This document shows, one piece after another, positions 51,697 to 60,358 of a stretch of 64,000 nt of DNA. How positions within the stretch are numbered: the stretch's first letter is position 1; each line of letters opens with the position of its first letter. The DNA comes from Mycolicibacter terrae. GTDB lineage: Bacteria > Actinomycetota > Actinomycetes > Mycobacteriales > Mycobacteriaceae. Made by a program: the position numbers and the translations under genes. The DNA lies in NCBI RefSeq assembly GCF_010727125.1, contig NZ_AP022564.1:1178001-1242000 (forward strand), written 5' to 3'. Below the pieces are notes generated by a model. It searched no databases, had not been told where the DNA came from, and saw only the letters and a program-made list of their open reading frames with translations.

Positions 51697-54600
51697 CAGC
51701 CCGCTACGACCCGGCCGAGCTGGCGGCCGCGCTGGGGTTGCACCAGCCCACCGAGGAGCAGGCCGCGGTCATCGCCGCGCCGCCGGGCCCGCTGGTGGTG
51801 ATCGCCGGGGCCGGCGCCGGCAAGACCGAGACGATGGCGGCTCGGGTGGTGTGGCTGGTCGCCAACGGCTACGCCGACCCGGGCCAGGTGCTGGGGCTGA
51901 CGTTCACCCGCAAGGCCGCCGGCCAACTGCTGCGCCGGGTCCGCTCCCGGTTGGCCCGGCTGGCCGGTGCCGGTCTGCTGATCGCCGAACCCGGCGGCGG
52001 TCCAGCGAGGCTCGACGGAGGAGCGGCGGAGCTGGGACCGCCGGGTTCGTACGGCTTCGGCCCGGCGGCGTCGGCTCCCGTGGTGAGCACCTACCACGCG
52101 TTCGCCGGCGCGCTGCTGCGTGAACACGGGCTGCGGCTGGGTATAGAACCCGACACCCGGCTGCTCACCGAAACCGGGCTGTGGCAGCTGGCGTTCGACG
52201 TGGTCAGCGGTTACCCCGACGAGCTGCGCACCGACCGGGATCCGGCCGCGGTCACCTCGATGGTGCTGCGCCTGGCCGGGCAGCTGGCCGAACACCTGGT
52301 GGACACCGACGCGCTGCGCGACACCCATCTGGAGCTGGAGCGGCTGGTCCACACCCTGCCCCCGGGGCCGCGCCAGCGCGCCGAACCCACCCAGACGTTG
52401 CTCAAGATGCTCGACACCCAGACCGAACGGGCCCAGCTGGTACCGCTGATTGACGCCCTGCACCAGCGGATGCGTGCGGAGCGGGTGATGGACTTCGGTG
52501 CGCAGATGGCCACCGCCGCTCGGCTGGCCCAGACCGACGAGTCCGTCGGCGCCCGGCTGCGCGCCACCTACCGGGTGGTATTGCTCGACGAATACCAGGA
52601 CACCGGGCACGCCCAGCGCATCGCGTTGGCGGCACTGTTCGGCGGCGGCACCGACGACGGCCTGGCGCTGACCGCGGTGGGCGATCCGATCCAGTCGATC
52701 TACGGCTGGCGCGGCGCGTCGGCCACCAACCTGCCCCGATTCGCCACCGACTTCCCGCTCTCCGACGGCACCCCGGCCCCCACCCTGGAGCTGCGGACCA
52801 GCTGGCGCAACCCGCCCGAGGTGTTGCACCTCGCCAACGAGGTCTCCGCGGAGGCGCGGCGGCGCTCGGTCACGGTGCACACGCTGCGCCCGCGCCCGGA
52901 CGCGGCACCCGGCAGTGTGCGGCTCGCCCTGCTCCCCGACGTGACGGCCGAACAGGAATGGGTCGCCGAGGCGCTGCAGCGTCACTACCACCACGCCGAT
53001 GCCGAGGGTGTCGCTCCGCCCACCGCGGCGGTGCTGGTGCGGCGCAACGCCGACGCCGCGCCGTTCGCCGAGGCGATCCGCGCCCGGGGCGTCCCGGTGG
53101 AGGTGGTCGGGCTGGCCGGGCTGTTGTCGGTGCCCGAGGTCGCCGACCTGGTGGCGATGCTGCACCTGATCTCCGAGCCGACCGCCGGCGCCGCGGCGAT
53201 CCGGGTCCTGACCGGGGCGCGGTGGCGGCTCGGCGCCGCGGACCTGGCCGCACTGTGGCGGCGTGCGACCGAGCTGGCCCGCCCCGAGGATGCACCCGGA
53301 CCGGTCTCGGCTGCCGAGATCGCCGCGCAGGCCGGACCCGATTCCGACACCGCCTGCCTGGCCGATGCGCTCGCCGATCCGGGACCGGCGCAACGTTATT
53401 CGGCCACCGGGTACCGGCGCATCGTCGCACTGGCCGAGGAACTGACCGCGCTGCGCGGTCACCTGTGGCATCCGCTGCCCGATCTGGTGGCCGAGGTGCG
53501 CCGGGTGCTGAACCTGGATTGTGAGGTGCTCGCGGCGCAGCCGGTCGCGGCCGCGGCGTCCGGTGCCGAGCAGCTCGACGCGTTCGCCGACGTGGTCGCC
53601 GGTTATGCGGAGGGAGCCCGGGGCACGGCCTCGCTGCCAGGCCTGCTGGCCTACCTGGACGCGGCCGCCGTGGTGGAGAACGGGTTGGCGCCGGCGGCGC
53701 CGACGGTCGCCGCCGATCGGGTCCAGATCCTCACGGTGCACGCCGCCAAGGGACTCGAATGGCAGGTGGTGGCGGTACCCCACCTGGTGGCGCGGGTATT
53801 TCCATCGACTGCGTCGCGGCGCAGTTGGCTGTCGGATGCCGCCGAACTGCCGCCGCTGCTGCGCGGCGACCGCGCCGAGCCCGGCGGTTCAGCGAGGCTC
53901 GACGGAGGAGAGCCGAAGCTGGGATCGCCGCAACAGCCGAGCGGTTCAGCGAGGCTCGACGTAGGAGAGCCGAAGCTGGGATCGCCGCAACAGCCGAGCG
54001 GTTCAGCGAGGCTCGACGGAGGAGAGCCGAAGCTGGGATCGCCGCAACAGCCGAGCGGTTCGGCGAGGCTCGACGTAGGAGAGCCGAAGCTGGGATCGCC
54101 GCGTCAACCCGGCGCACACGGTGTCCCGGTGCTCGACACCGGCGCGGTCACCGATCGAAAGCAGCTGTCAGACACCATCTCCGAGCATCTTCGCCGGCTG
54201 GATCAGCGCCGGGTCGACGAAGAGCGCCGGTTGCTCTACGTTGCGGTCACCCGCGCCGAGGAAACCCTGTTGGTCTCCGGTCACCACTGGGGTGCCGGGG
54301 AGGCCAAGCCGCGCGGGCCGTCGGAATTCCTGACCGAACTCAAGGCGGTCGTGGACGGCTCGGCTGCCGCCGGGCGACCCTGCGGGGTGGTTGAGCACTG
54401 GGCGGAAACGCCGGCCACCGGCGAGCGGAACCCACTGTGCGAGACGGCCAGGGAAGCGGCTTGGCCGGCTGATCCACTGGCCGGACGGCGGGGCGATGTC
54501 GAACGCGGCGCGGCGCTGGTCACCGCGGCGCTGCGGGCCGAGGATCCGCAGCAGGGCCCGCCGGGCGACAGCCCGTGGGCCGCCGACGTCGATGCGCTGC

Positions 54601-55235
54601 TGGCCGAGCGGGCCTTGGCCGCCGCGCCGCCGGCCCGGACGCTGCCCAGCCAGGTCTCGGTCAGCAACCTGGTCGAGTTGAGCCGCGACCCGGCCGGCGC
54701 GGCGCAGCGGCTGGTCCGCCGGCTCCCGGCCCGCCCCGATCCACATGCTTTGCTGGGCACGGCGTTTCACGATTGGGTGCAGCGGCACTACGGCGCCGAA
54801 CGGCTCTTCGAGCTCGACGACCTGCCCGGTGCGGCCGACGCCGATATGGCCCGGGCCGATGCGCGGGAGCTGGCCGATCTGCAGGCGGCGTTCCTGGATT
54901 CGCGGTGGGCGGCCCGCTCACCCATCGCCGTCGAAGTGCCCTTCGAGATGGCCTTCGGGCAGACCATGCTGCGCGGCCGCATCGACGCGGTATTCGCCGA
55001 GTCGGACGGCGGCGTCACCGTGGTGGACTGGAAGACCGGTGCGGTGCCGGCCAGGCCGGAGGCACTGCGCCACGCCACCGTTCAGCTCGGGGTGTACCGG
55101 CTGGCGTGGGCGGCACTGACCGGCTGCCCGCCATCTGAGGTCGCGGCCGCCTTCCACTACGTGCGCAGCGGGACCACCGTCGTACCCGATGAACTGCCCG
55201 ATTTCGCCGAGCTGGCCGCACTGCTGAACTGTTGA
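51693..55235 (+). CDS. adnB: AdnB, helicase-nuclease partner of AdnA
   Basis: 1180 residues. UvrD-type motifs are Ia LTFTRKAAGQLLRR, Walker A VIAGAGAGKTETMAA, II LLDEYQDTGHAQR, III VGDPIQSIYGWRGA and VI LYVAVTRAEETLLVSG. The nuclease centre is VVDWKTGAVPARPEAL. Residues about 731-806 are four copies of a 19-residue repeat encoded by a 57-bp tandem array, inserted within the second helicase lobe, and a related unit lies near residues 104-120. These make it longer than the roughly 1100 residues I recall for the M. tuberculosis protein. Confidence 0.93.
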   Translation: MTARYDPAELAAALGLHQPTEEQAAVIAAPPGPLVVIAGAGAGKTETMAARVVWLVANGYADPGQVLGLTFTRKAAGQLLRRVRSRLARLAGAGLLIAEPGGGPARLDGGAAELGPPGSYGFGPAASAPVVSTYHAFAGALLREHGLRLGIEPDTRLLTETGLWQLAFDVVSGYPDELRTDRDPAAVTSMVLRLAGQLAEHLVDTDALRDTHLELERLVHTLPPGPRQRAEPTQTLLKMLDTQTERAQLVPLIDALHQRMRAERVMDFGAQMATAARLAQTDESVGARLRATYRVVLLDEYQDTGHAQRIALAALFGGGTDDGLALTAVGDPIQSIYGWRGASATNLPRFATDFPLSDGTPAPTLELRTSWRNPPEVLHLANEVSAEARRRSVTVHTLRPRPDAAPGSVRLALLPDVTAEQEWVAEALQRHYHHADAEGVAPPTAAVLVRRNADAAPFAEAIRARGVPVEVVGLAGLLSVPEVADLVAMLHLISEPTAGAAAIRVLTGARWRLGAADLAALWRRATELARPEDAPGPVSAAEIAAQAGPDSDTACLADALADPGPAQRYSATGYRRIVALAEELTALRGHLWHPLPDLVAEVRRVLNLDCEVLAAQPVAAAASGAEQLDAFADVVAGYAEGARGTASLPGLLAYLDAAAVVENGLAPAAPTVAADRVQILTVHAAKGLEWQVVAVPHLVARVFPSTASRRSWLSDAAELPPLLRGDRAEPGGSARLDGGEPKLGSPQQPSGSARLDVGEPKLGSPQQPSGSARLDGGEPKLGSPQQPSGSARLDVGEPKLGSPRQPGAHGVPVLDTGAVTDRKQLSDTISEHLRRLDQRRVDEERRLLYVAVTRAEETLLVSGHHWGAGEAKPRGPSEFLTELKAVVDGSAAAGRPCGVVEHWAETPATGERNPLCETAREAAWPADPLAGRRGDVERGAALVTAALRAEDPQQGPPGDSPWAADVDALLAERALAAAPPARTLPSQVSVSNLVELSRDPAGAAQRLVRRLPARPDPHALLGTAFHDWVQRHYGAERLFELDDLPGAADADMARADARELADLQAAFLDSRWAARSPIAVEVPFEMAFGQTMLRGRIDAVFAESDGGVTVVDWKTGAVPARPEALRHATVQLGVYRLAWAALTGCPPSEVAAAFHYVRSGTTVVPDELPDFAELAALLNC
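52002..52054 (+). repeat. diverged single copy of the adnB repeat unit
   Basis: GGTCCAGCGAGGCTCGACGG and the following bases match the start of the 57-bp unit found at 53884, then diverge. It is in frame and encodes GGGPARLDGGAAELGPPG, close to the GSARLDGGEPKLGSP of the array. It lies after the first helicase motifs of adnB. Confidence 0.7.
53884..54111 (+). repeat. four 57-bp in-frame tandem repeats within adnB
   Basis: Units begin at 53884, 53941, 53998 and 54055 with GCGGTTCAGCGAGGCTCGAC (fourth: TTCGGCG). Each encodes 19 residues of the type SGSARLDGGEPKLGSPQQP. Units 1 and 3 have GACGGAGG (DGGE), units 2 and 4 GACGTAGG (DVGE), so a 114-bp pair was duplicated. Only a few bases differ between units, which indicates recent expansion. 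Confidence 0.92.
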
Positions 55236-55291
55236 CGACACGTGTGGTTACAGTGGGTCCGTGCGTCAGGTGCGACCGATGACCGCCCGTC

Positions 55292-56368
55292 GTGGCAGGA
55301 GCTAGCTGGCGACGGCTGCGTCGTCTCGACGAGACGCTGACCGCCCAGCCCAGTTACGCGCTCGTCGGTGTCCTGCGTATCCCGCATGGGCAGTCCAGTC
55401 CCGGCCGCACCGTCTACCGGCGCTCCGCGATCGCGGTGGCGGCCCTGCTGGTGTCCACGATCTTCGTCTACGTCGACCGGGACGGCTACCAGGACGTCCA
55501 GGGCGACCGGCTGACCTTCCTGGACTGCCTGTATTACTCGGCCGTGACACTGTCGACCACCGGGTACGGCGACATCACGCCGGTCACCGAGTTCTCCCGC
55601 ATGATCAACGTCGCGATCATCACCCCGCTGCGGATCGCGTTCCTGATCCTGTTGGTCGGAACGACCGTGGAGGCCTTCACCGAGACTTCCCAACAGGCAT
55701 TCCGTATTCAGCGTTGGAGGAAAAGAGTGCGAGACCACACCATCGTCATCGGGTACGGGACCAAGGGAAAGACCGCGATCGCCGCGATGCTCGGCGACGA
55801 CGAGACCACCCTGGGTGACATCGTCGTGGTGGACAACGACCGGGCTGTGCTCGAACGCGCGAAGAGCGCCGGGCTGGTGACGGTGGACGGCGATGCGACC
55901 CGGTCGGACGTGCTGCGGCTGGCCAGCGCGCAGCGCGCCTCGGCGATCGTGGTGGCCACCGGTTCCGATGCCACCGCGGCGCTGGTGACCCTGACCGCCC
56001 GCGAGATCGCCCCCAACGCCACCATCGTGGCGGCCATCCGGGAAGCCGAGAACCAGCACCTGCTCGAGCAGTCCGGCGCCAACTCGGTGGTGGTGTCCTC
56101 GGAGACCGCCGGGCGGCTGCTGGGCGTCGCCACCACCACGCCCAACGTGGTCGAGATCATCGAGGATCTGCTCACCCCGGACGCCGGGTACTCCATCGCC
56201 GAGCGGGAGGTCGAGCAGAAGGAGGTCGGCGCATCGGCGAAGCATCTCAGTGAGATCGTGCTCGGGGTGGTCCGCGACGGGCAGCTGCTGCGGCTGGACG
56301 CACCGGAAGTGGATGCGATCGAGGCCGGTGACCGGCTGCTCTACGTGCGCACGGTCAGCAACCAGTGA
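55292..56368 (+). CDS. TrkA-domain potassium channel
   Basis: 358 residues. Helix 1 (AIAVAALLVSTIFVYV) and helix 2 (MINVAIITPLRIAFLILLVG) flank a pore loop with the K+ filter TLSTTGYGDITPV. A TrkA-N NAD-binding domain follows (HTIVIGYGTKGKTAIAAML, VVVDNDRAVLERAKSAG), then a TrkA-C-like end. It is a MthK-type ligand-gated K+ channel in the place of Rv3200c. GTG 55292 is used; a later start is possible since no good ribosome site is seen. Confidence 0.88.
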   Translation: MAGASWRRLRRLDETLTAQPSYALVGVLRIPHGQSSPGRTVYRRSAIAVAALLVSTIFVYVDRDGYQDVQGDRLTFLDCLYYSAVTLSTTGYGDITPVTEFSRMINVAIITPLRIAFLILLVGTTVEAFTETSQQAFRIQRWRKRVRDHTIVIGYGTKGKTAIAAMLGDDETTLGDIVVVDNDRAVLERAKSAGLVTVDGDATRSDVLRLASAQRASAIVVATGSDATAALVTLTAREIAPNATIVAAIREAENQHLLEQSGANSVVVSSETAGRLLGVATTTPNVVEIIEDLLTPDAGYSIAEREVEQKEVGASAKHLSEIVLGVVRDGQLLRLDAPEVDAIEAGDRLLYVRTVSNQ

Positions 56369-56420
56369 CGGTCGCAAGCGCGGCGAGGCCGGGCGAAGCG
56401 GATCGGCACGAGGAGGAAAA

Positions 56421-57344
56421 TTGAGCTTTCAGCTGCGCCAGGTGCCCCTGCTGTCGCGGGTCGGGGCCGACCGGGCCGACCAGTTGCGCACCGACACCGA
56501 CGCGGCCGTCGCCGGCTGGTCTGCCGCGGCGGTGCTGCGGGTCGATCCCCGCAACCAGGTGCTGGTCGCCGACGGCCGGGTGGTGCTGCACGATGCCGGT
56601 GAACTCGGCGAGGCGCCGCCGCCGGACGCGGTGTTCCTGGGCCGCCTCGAGGACGGTCGGCATGTCTGGGCGGTTCGCGCTGCGCTGCAGGCGCCGCCCG
56701 ACGCCGACGTCTCGGTGCTGGACCTGCGGGCGATCGGAGACGTCTTCGACGACACCAGCGCGCAGTTGGTGTCCTCGGCCATCGCCTTGCTGAATTGGCA
56801 TGACAGTGCGAGGTTCTCCGCTGTCGACGGCACCCCGACCAAGGCGGTGCGCGGCGGATGGGCGCGGGTCAACCCGCTCACCGGCGCCGAGGAGTTCCCG
56901 CGGATCGACCCCGCGGTGATCTGCCTGGTGCACGACGGCGCCGACCGCGTGGTGCTGGCCCGCCAGCACAACTGGCCGGTCCGGATGTTCTCGCTGCTGG
57001 CCGGGTTCGTCGAAGCCGGCGAGTCGTTCGAGGCCTGCGTGGTCCGCGAGGTTCACGAGGAGGTCGGGCTGGCCGTGCGCGACGTGAGCTACCTGGGCAG
57101 CCAACCCTGGCCGTTCCCGCGCTCGCTGATGGTCGGCTTCCACGCCGTCGCCGATCCGGGGCAGGACTTCGTGTTCAGCGACGGTGAGATCACCGAGGCG
57201 GCCTGGTTCACCCGCGACGAGGTGCGGGCCGCTCTGCGTGCCGGGGCCTGGAACGGCGGTTCCGCGGACGCCAAACTGCTGCTGCCCGGGTCGATCTCGA
57301 TCGCCCGGACGATCATCGAGTCCTGGGTCGGCTGGTCGGCTTAA
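56421..57344 (+). CDS. nudC: NAD+ diphosphatase / RNA deNADding enzyme NudC
   Basis: 307 residues from TTG 56421, preceded by GAGGAGGAAAA. The Nudix box is GFVEAGESFEACVVREVHEE then VG, and the NADH-specific SQPWPFPRSLM follows it. The region where E. coli NudC has four zinc Cys (here GGWARVNPLTGAEEFPRIDP) has none. It cleaves NAD(H) to NMN(H) and AMP and removes NAD caps from RNA. Its last 4 bases overlap the convergent mrx1. Confidence 0.93.
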   Translation: MSFQLRQVPLLSRVGADRADQLRTDTDAAVAGWSAAAVLRVDPRNQVLVADGRVVLHDAGELGEAPPPDAVFLGRLEDGRHVWAVRAALQAPPDADVSVLDLRAIGDVFDDTSAQLVSSAIALLNWHDSARFSAVDGTPTKAVRGGWARVNPLTGAEEFPRIDPAVICLVHDGADRVVLARQHNWPVRMFSLLAGFVEAGESFEACVVREVHEEVGLAVRDVSYLGSQPWPFPRSLMVGFHAVADPGQDFVFSDGEITEAAWFTRDEVRAALRAGAWNGGSADAKLLLPGSISIARTIIESWVGWSA

Positions 57345-57601
57345 CCACCGAGCTGGTCGAGCTTCGCCTTGACCTCACGGCCGGTCGGGTTCGTCATCGT
57401 CGAACCGTCGGCGAAGCGCAGCGTCGGCACCGTGCGGTTGCCGCCATTGACGGTCTCGACGAACTTCGCGGCGGTGGGATCCTGCTCGATGTTGATCTCG
57501 TCGTAGCCGATCTCGAACTTCTCCAGGGCCTTCTTGAGCTGGCGGCAGTAACCGCACCATTGCGTCGTGTACATGATGAGCGGCGGGTCGCTAACGGTCA
57601 T
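57341..57601 (-). CDS. mrx1: mycoredoxin-1
   Basis: 86 residues. The active site is TTQWCGYCRQLKKAL (CxxC), followed by TVPTLRFADGSTMTNP with the cis-Pro. It reduces mycothiol mixed disulfides. M. tuberculosis Mrx1 (Rv3198A) sits in the same position. Confidence 0.95.
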   Translation of the reverse strand: MTVSDPPLIMYTTQWCGYCRQLKKALEKFEIGYDEINIEQDPTAAKFVETVNGGNRTVPTLRFADGSTMTNPTGREVKAKLDQLGG

Positions 57602-57699
57602 AGCCCCTAACGCTAGCCGCTGAGGATGCGGACCGCTCGCGGCTCGGCGTCGGAGGCCCCTGTCAAGATGGACGCCATGGCTGACCCGACGGAGTCCCG

Positions 57700-59790
57700 G
57701 TGGACGGGCTGATCGCCGGCTTGGACGACGAGCAGCGCGCCGCCGTGCTGGCGCCGCGGGGGCCGGTGTGTGTGCTGGCCGGTGCCGGGACGGGCAAGAC
57801 CCGCACTATCACCCACCGGATCGCCCACCTGGTCGCGGCCGGTCATGTCGCACCGGGACAGGTGCTGGCGGTGACGTTCACCCAGCGTGCCGCCGGCGAG
57901 ATGCGGTCCCGGCTGCGGGCCCTGGGCTCGGCCGCGGGGGACGGAGCCGGAGTCGGCGCGGTTCAGGCGTTGACGTTTCACGCCGCCGCGCGGCGGCAGC
58001 TGCGCTACTTCTGGCCCCGGGTGGTCGGCGACACCGCGTGGGAACTGCTGGACCGCAAGTTCGGGGTGGTGGCCCGGGCCGCCGGCCATTCCGGGCTGCG
58101 GCTCTCCAACGATGACGTCCGCGACGTGGCCGGGGAGATCGAGTGGGCCAAGGCGTCGCTGATCGGGCCGGAGCAGTATCCGGAGGCGGTGGCCGCTGCC
58201 GGCCGGGACACCCCGGTGGAGGCCGCCAAGCTCGCCGAGGTCTACGCCGGCTATGAGGCGCTGAAGGCCCGCGGCGAAGTGGCGATGCTCGACTTCGACG
58301 ATCTGCTGCTGCACACCGCCGCCGCGATCGAGAACGACGCGGCGGTGGCCGCTGAGTTCCGGGACCGCTACCGCTGCTTCGTCGTCGACGAATACCAGGA
58401 CGTCACCCCGCTGCAGCAGCGGGTGTTGTCGGCCTGGCTGGGCCAGCGCGACGACGTGACCGTGGTCGGCGACGCCAACCAGACCATCTACTCGTTCACC
58501 GGCGCCTCGCCGCGCTATCTGCTCGACTTCACCCGTCGGTTCCCCGACGCCGCCCTGGTGCGCCTGGAACGCGACTACCGGTCCACGCCAGAGGTGGTGT
58601 CGCTGGCCAACCGGGTGATCGCCGCGGCCCGCGGGCGGGTGGCCGGCAGCAAGCTCAAACTGGTGGGTCAGCGCGACCCCGGCCCGCCGCCGACGTTTCG
58701 GGAGTATCCCGACGAGGTCGCCGAGGCCGCTGCGGTGGCCAAGTCGATCGCCCGGCTGATCAAGGCCGGCACCGCGCCGGCCGAGATAGCCGTGCTGTAC
58801 CGGATCAACGCGCAGTCGGAGGTCTACGAGGAGGCGCTCACCGAGGCCGGGATCGCCTACCAGGTCCGCGGGGGAGAGGGATTCTTCACCCGCCAGGAGA
58901 TCCGGCAGTCGCTGCTGGCATTGCAGCGGGCGGCAGAACGCGGAGCCGACGGACCGCTGCCCGAGGTGGTGCGCGGCGTGCTGGAACCACTGGGGCTGAC
59001 GGCCGAACCGCCGAGCGGGGCCAAGGCGCGGGAACGCTGGGAGGCCCTGGGTGCGCTGGCCGAACTGGCCGATGACGAAGTGGCGCAGCGCCCCGACCTG
59101 GACCTGCCCGGCCTGCTGACCGAACTGCGGATGCGCGCCGACTCCCGCCACCCGCCGACGGTGCAGGGCGTCACGCTGGCGTCGCTGCATGCCGCCAAGG
59201 GCCTGGAGTGGGACGCGGTCTTCCTGGTGGGCCTGGCCGACGGCACCCTGCCCATCTCGCATGCCCTGGCGCACGGCCCCGACAGCGAGGCGGTCGAGGA
59301 AGAACGCCGACTGCTCTACGTCGGCGTCACCCGCGCCCGGGTGCACCTGGCGTTGAGCTGGGCGCTGGCGCGCGCTCCCGGCGGGCGGGCCGGCCGCAAG
59401 CCGTCGCGGTTCTTGAACGGTATCGACGGCGCCGTGCCGCAGTCCGATTCGCGCAGCCCCGCCCGGCGCCGGGCCCGCGGTGCCCCGAAGCACTGCCGGG
59501 TCTGCAACAAGGCGCTGAGCACACCGGCAGCCATCATGTTGAGCCGATGCGAGACGTGTGCGGCCGACGTCGACACCGAGCTGCTGGTTGCGCTCAAGGA
59601 CTGGCGAATGCGGACCGCCACGGAGCTGAAAGTGCCTGCCTACATAGTCTTTTCGGATAACACGCTCACCGCGATCGCCGAGATGCTGCCCGCCGACGAG
59701 GCCGCGCTGGTGGCCATTCCGGGCATCGGCGCGCGCAAGCTCGAACAGTTCGGTTCCGACGTGCTCGAGCTGGTCCGCAACCGGGAGTGA
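57700..59790 (+). CDS. uvrD2: ATP-dependent DNA helicase UvrD2
   Basis: 696 residues from GTG 57700. Superfamily 1 motifs are Walker [52 protein letters not shown] and [20 protein letters not shown] tetracysteine element (CRVCNKALS and SRCETC) links to a C-terminal HRDC domain ([20 protein letters not shown]). This domain set is that of mycobacterial UvrD2, which is essential in M. tuberculosis. An 11-codon [14 protein letters not shown], overlaps the start in another frame. Confidence 0.95.
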   Translation: MDGLIAGLDDEQRAAVLAPRGPVCVLAGAGTGKTRTITHRIAHLVAAGHVAPGQVLAVTFTQRAAGEMRSRLRALGSAAGDGAGVGAVQALTFHAAARRQLRYFWPRVVGDTAWELLDRKFGVVARAAGHSGLRLSNDDVRDVAGEIEWAKASLIGPEQYPEAVAAAGRDTPVEAAKLAEVYAGYEALKARGEVAMLDFDDLLLHTAAAIENDAAVAAEFRDRYRCFVVDEYQDVTPLQQRVLSAWLGQRDDVTVVGDANQTIYSFTGASPRYLLDFTRRFPDAALVRLERDYRSTPEVVSLANRVIAAARGRVAGSKLKLVGQRDPGPPPTFREYPDEVAEAAAVAKSIARLIKAGTAPAEIAVLYRINAQSEVYEEALTEAGIAYQVRGGEGFFTRQEIRQSLLALQRAAERGADGPLPEVVRGVLEPLGLTAEPPSGAKARERWEALGALAELADDEVAQRPDLDLPGLLTELRMRADSRHPPTVQGVTLASLHAAKGLEWDAVFLVGLADGTLPISHALAHGPDSEAVEEERRLLYVGVTRARVHLALSWALARAPGGRAGRKPSRFLNGIDGAVPQSDSRSPARRRARGAPKHCRVCNKALSTPAAIMLSRCETCAADVDTELLVALKDWRMRTATELKVPAYIVFSDNTLTAIAEMLPADEAALVAIPGIGARKLEQFGSDVLELVRNRE

Positions 59791-59812
59791 ACGGCCGCGG
59801 CAGGTAATTCGG

Positions 59813-59842
59813 TTGTGTGCCACGGCTCTGACCGGCTAACCT
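59813..59842 (+). promoter_or_regulatory. whiB7 leader promoter
   Basis: TTGTGT (59813-59818) and TAACCT (59837-59842) are spaced by 18 bases. An AT-rich TAATT lies just upstream of the -35, as in WhiB7-dependent promoters. Transcription should begin within a few bases of the leader ORF. Confidence 0.6.
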
Positions 59843-59850
59843 CGGAGACC

Positions 59851-59967
59851 ATGACCACGATCAGCGGCTTGCGAGTACGCCCGGTCGGCGCGCGCCATGC
59901 CGCTGCCGAGGCGGCGGCTCGTCAAGCCGCCGCCGTTGATGCGTCCGTGCATCGGGGTTCGCCCTAA
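59851..59967 (+). CDS. whiB7 leader peptide (38 aa upstream ORF)
   Basis: A 38-codon ORF, MTTISGLRVRPVGARHAAAE onward, begins 9 bases after the -10 and ends 22 bases before the attenuator hairpin. In mycobacteria, slow translation of such a leader under ribosome-targeting antibiotics allows read-through into whiB7. Position, Arg/Ala-rich composition and the hairpin all fit that model. Confidence 0.85.
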   Translation: MTTISGLRVRPVGARHAAAEAAARQAAAVDASVHRGSP

Positions 59968-59989
59968 CCGCCAGCCCCAGCCACCCGAA

Positions 59990-60028
59990 GGCCACGGACC
60001 CGACCAGGATCCGTGGCCATTGTTTTTT
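59990..60028 (+). terminator. whiB7 attenuator (intrinsic terminator)
   Basis: GGCCACGGA (59990-59998) pairs perfectly with TCCGTGGCC (60010-60018) and is followed by TTGTTTTTT. This is one of very few classical T-run terminators in the window. It lies between the leader ORF and whiB7, 60 bases before the whiB7 ATG, so it acts as a conditional stop. Confidence 0.9.
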
Positions 60029-60087
60029 CGCCGGCTATTCGCCGCCCGCCCCGGATCACCCCAGACCGGAAAGCAGGTGATCAGCCG

Positions 60088-60354
60088 ATGTCCACCACCG
60101 AAGTGCGCAGCCGAAGGCTCCCCGAGTTGCCGTGCAATCGCGACCCCGACCTGTGGTTCGCCGACGACCCGGCCGACCTGGAGCGGGCCAAGGCGTTGTG
60201 CGGCGACTGCCCGATCCGCCGGCAGTGTCTGGCGCTGGCGCTGCAGCGCGCCGAACCCTGGGGGGTGTGGGGCGGCGAGATCCTCGACCGCGGCGCCGTC
60301 ATCGGCCGCAAACGCCCCCGCGGTCGGCCCCGCAAGGAGCCGGTGGCGGCGTGA
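60088..60354 (+). CDS. whiB7: antibiotic-resistance regulator WhiB7
   Basis: 88 residues from ATG 60088. The Fe-S ligands are Cys16, Cys38, Cys41 and Cys47, followed by the WGVWGGE turn and the C-terminal AT-hook RGRPRK (78-83) unique to WhiB7. It activates intrinsic resistance genes with SigA and itself. The upstream leader ORF and attenuator support the assignment. Confidence 0.97.
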   Translation: MSTTEVRSRRLPELPCNRDPDLWFADDPADLERAKALCGDCPIRRQCLALALQRAEPWGVWGGEILDRGAVIGRKRPRGRPRKEPVAA

Positions 60355-60358
60355 GGGG

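Noticed and set aside
51489..53783. 764-residue minus-strand frame opposite adnB
   Set aside because: Low-complexity Gly/Gln/Arg/His translation, antisense to adnB.
53884..54111. CRISPR-like array
   Set aside because: The 57-bp units are contiguous without spacers, in frame inside adnB, and no cas genes are present.
57677..57712. Eleven-codon ORF overlapping the uvrD2 start as a leader peptide
   Set aside because: No strong ribosome site and no hairpin; the GTG of uvrD2 has its own GGAG.
57613..59823. 736-residue minus-strand frame opposite uvrD2
   Set aside because: Same reason: no domains and fully antisense to a conserved helicase.
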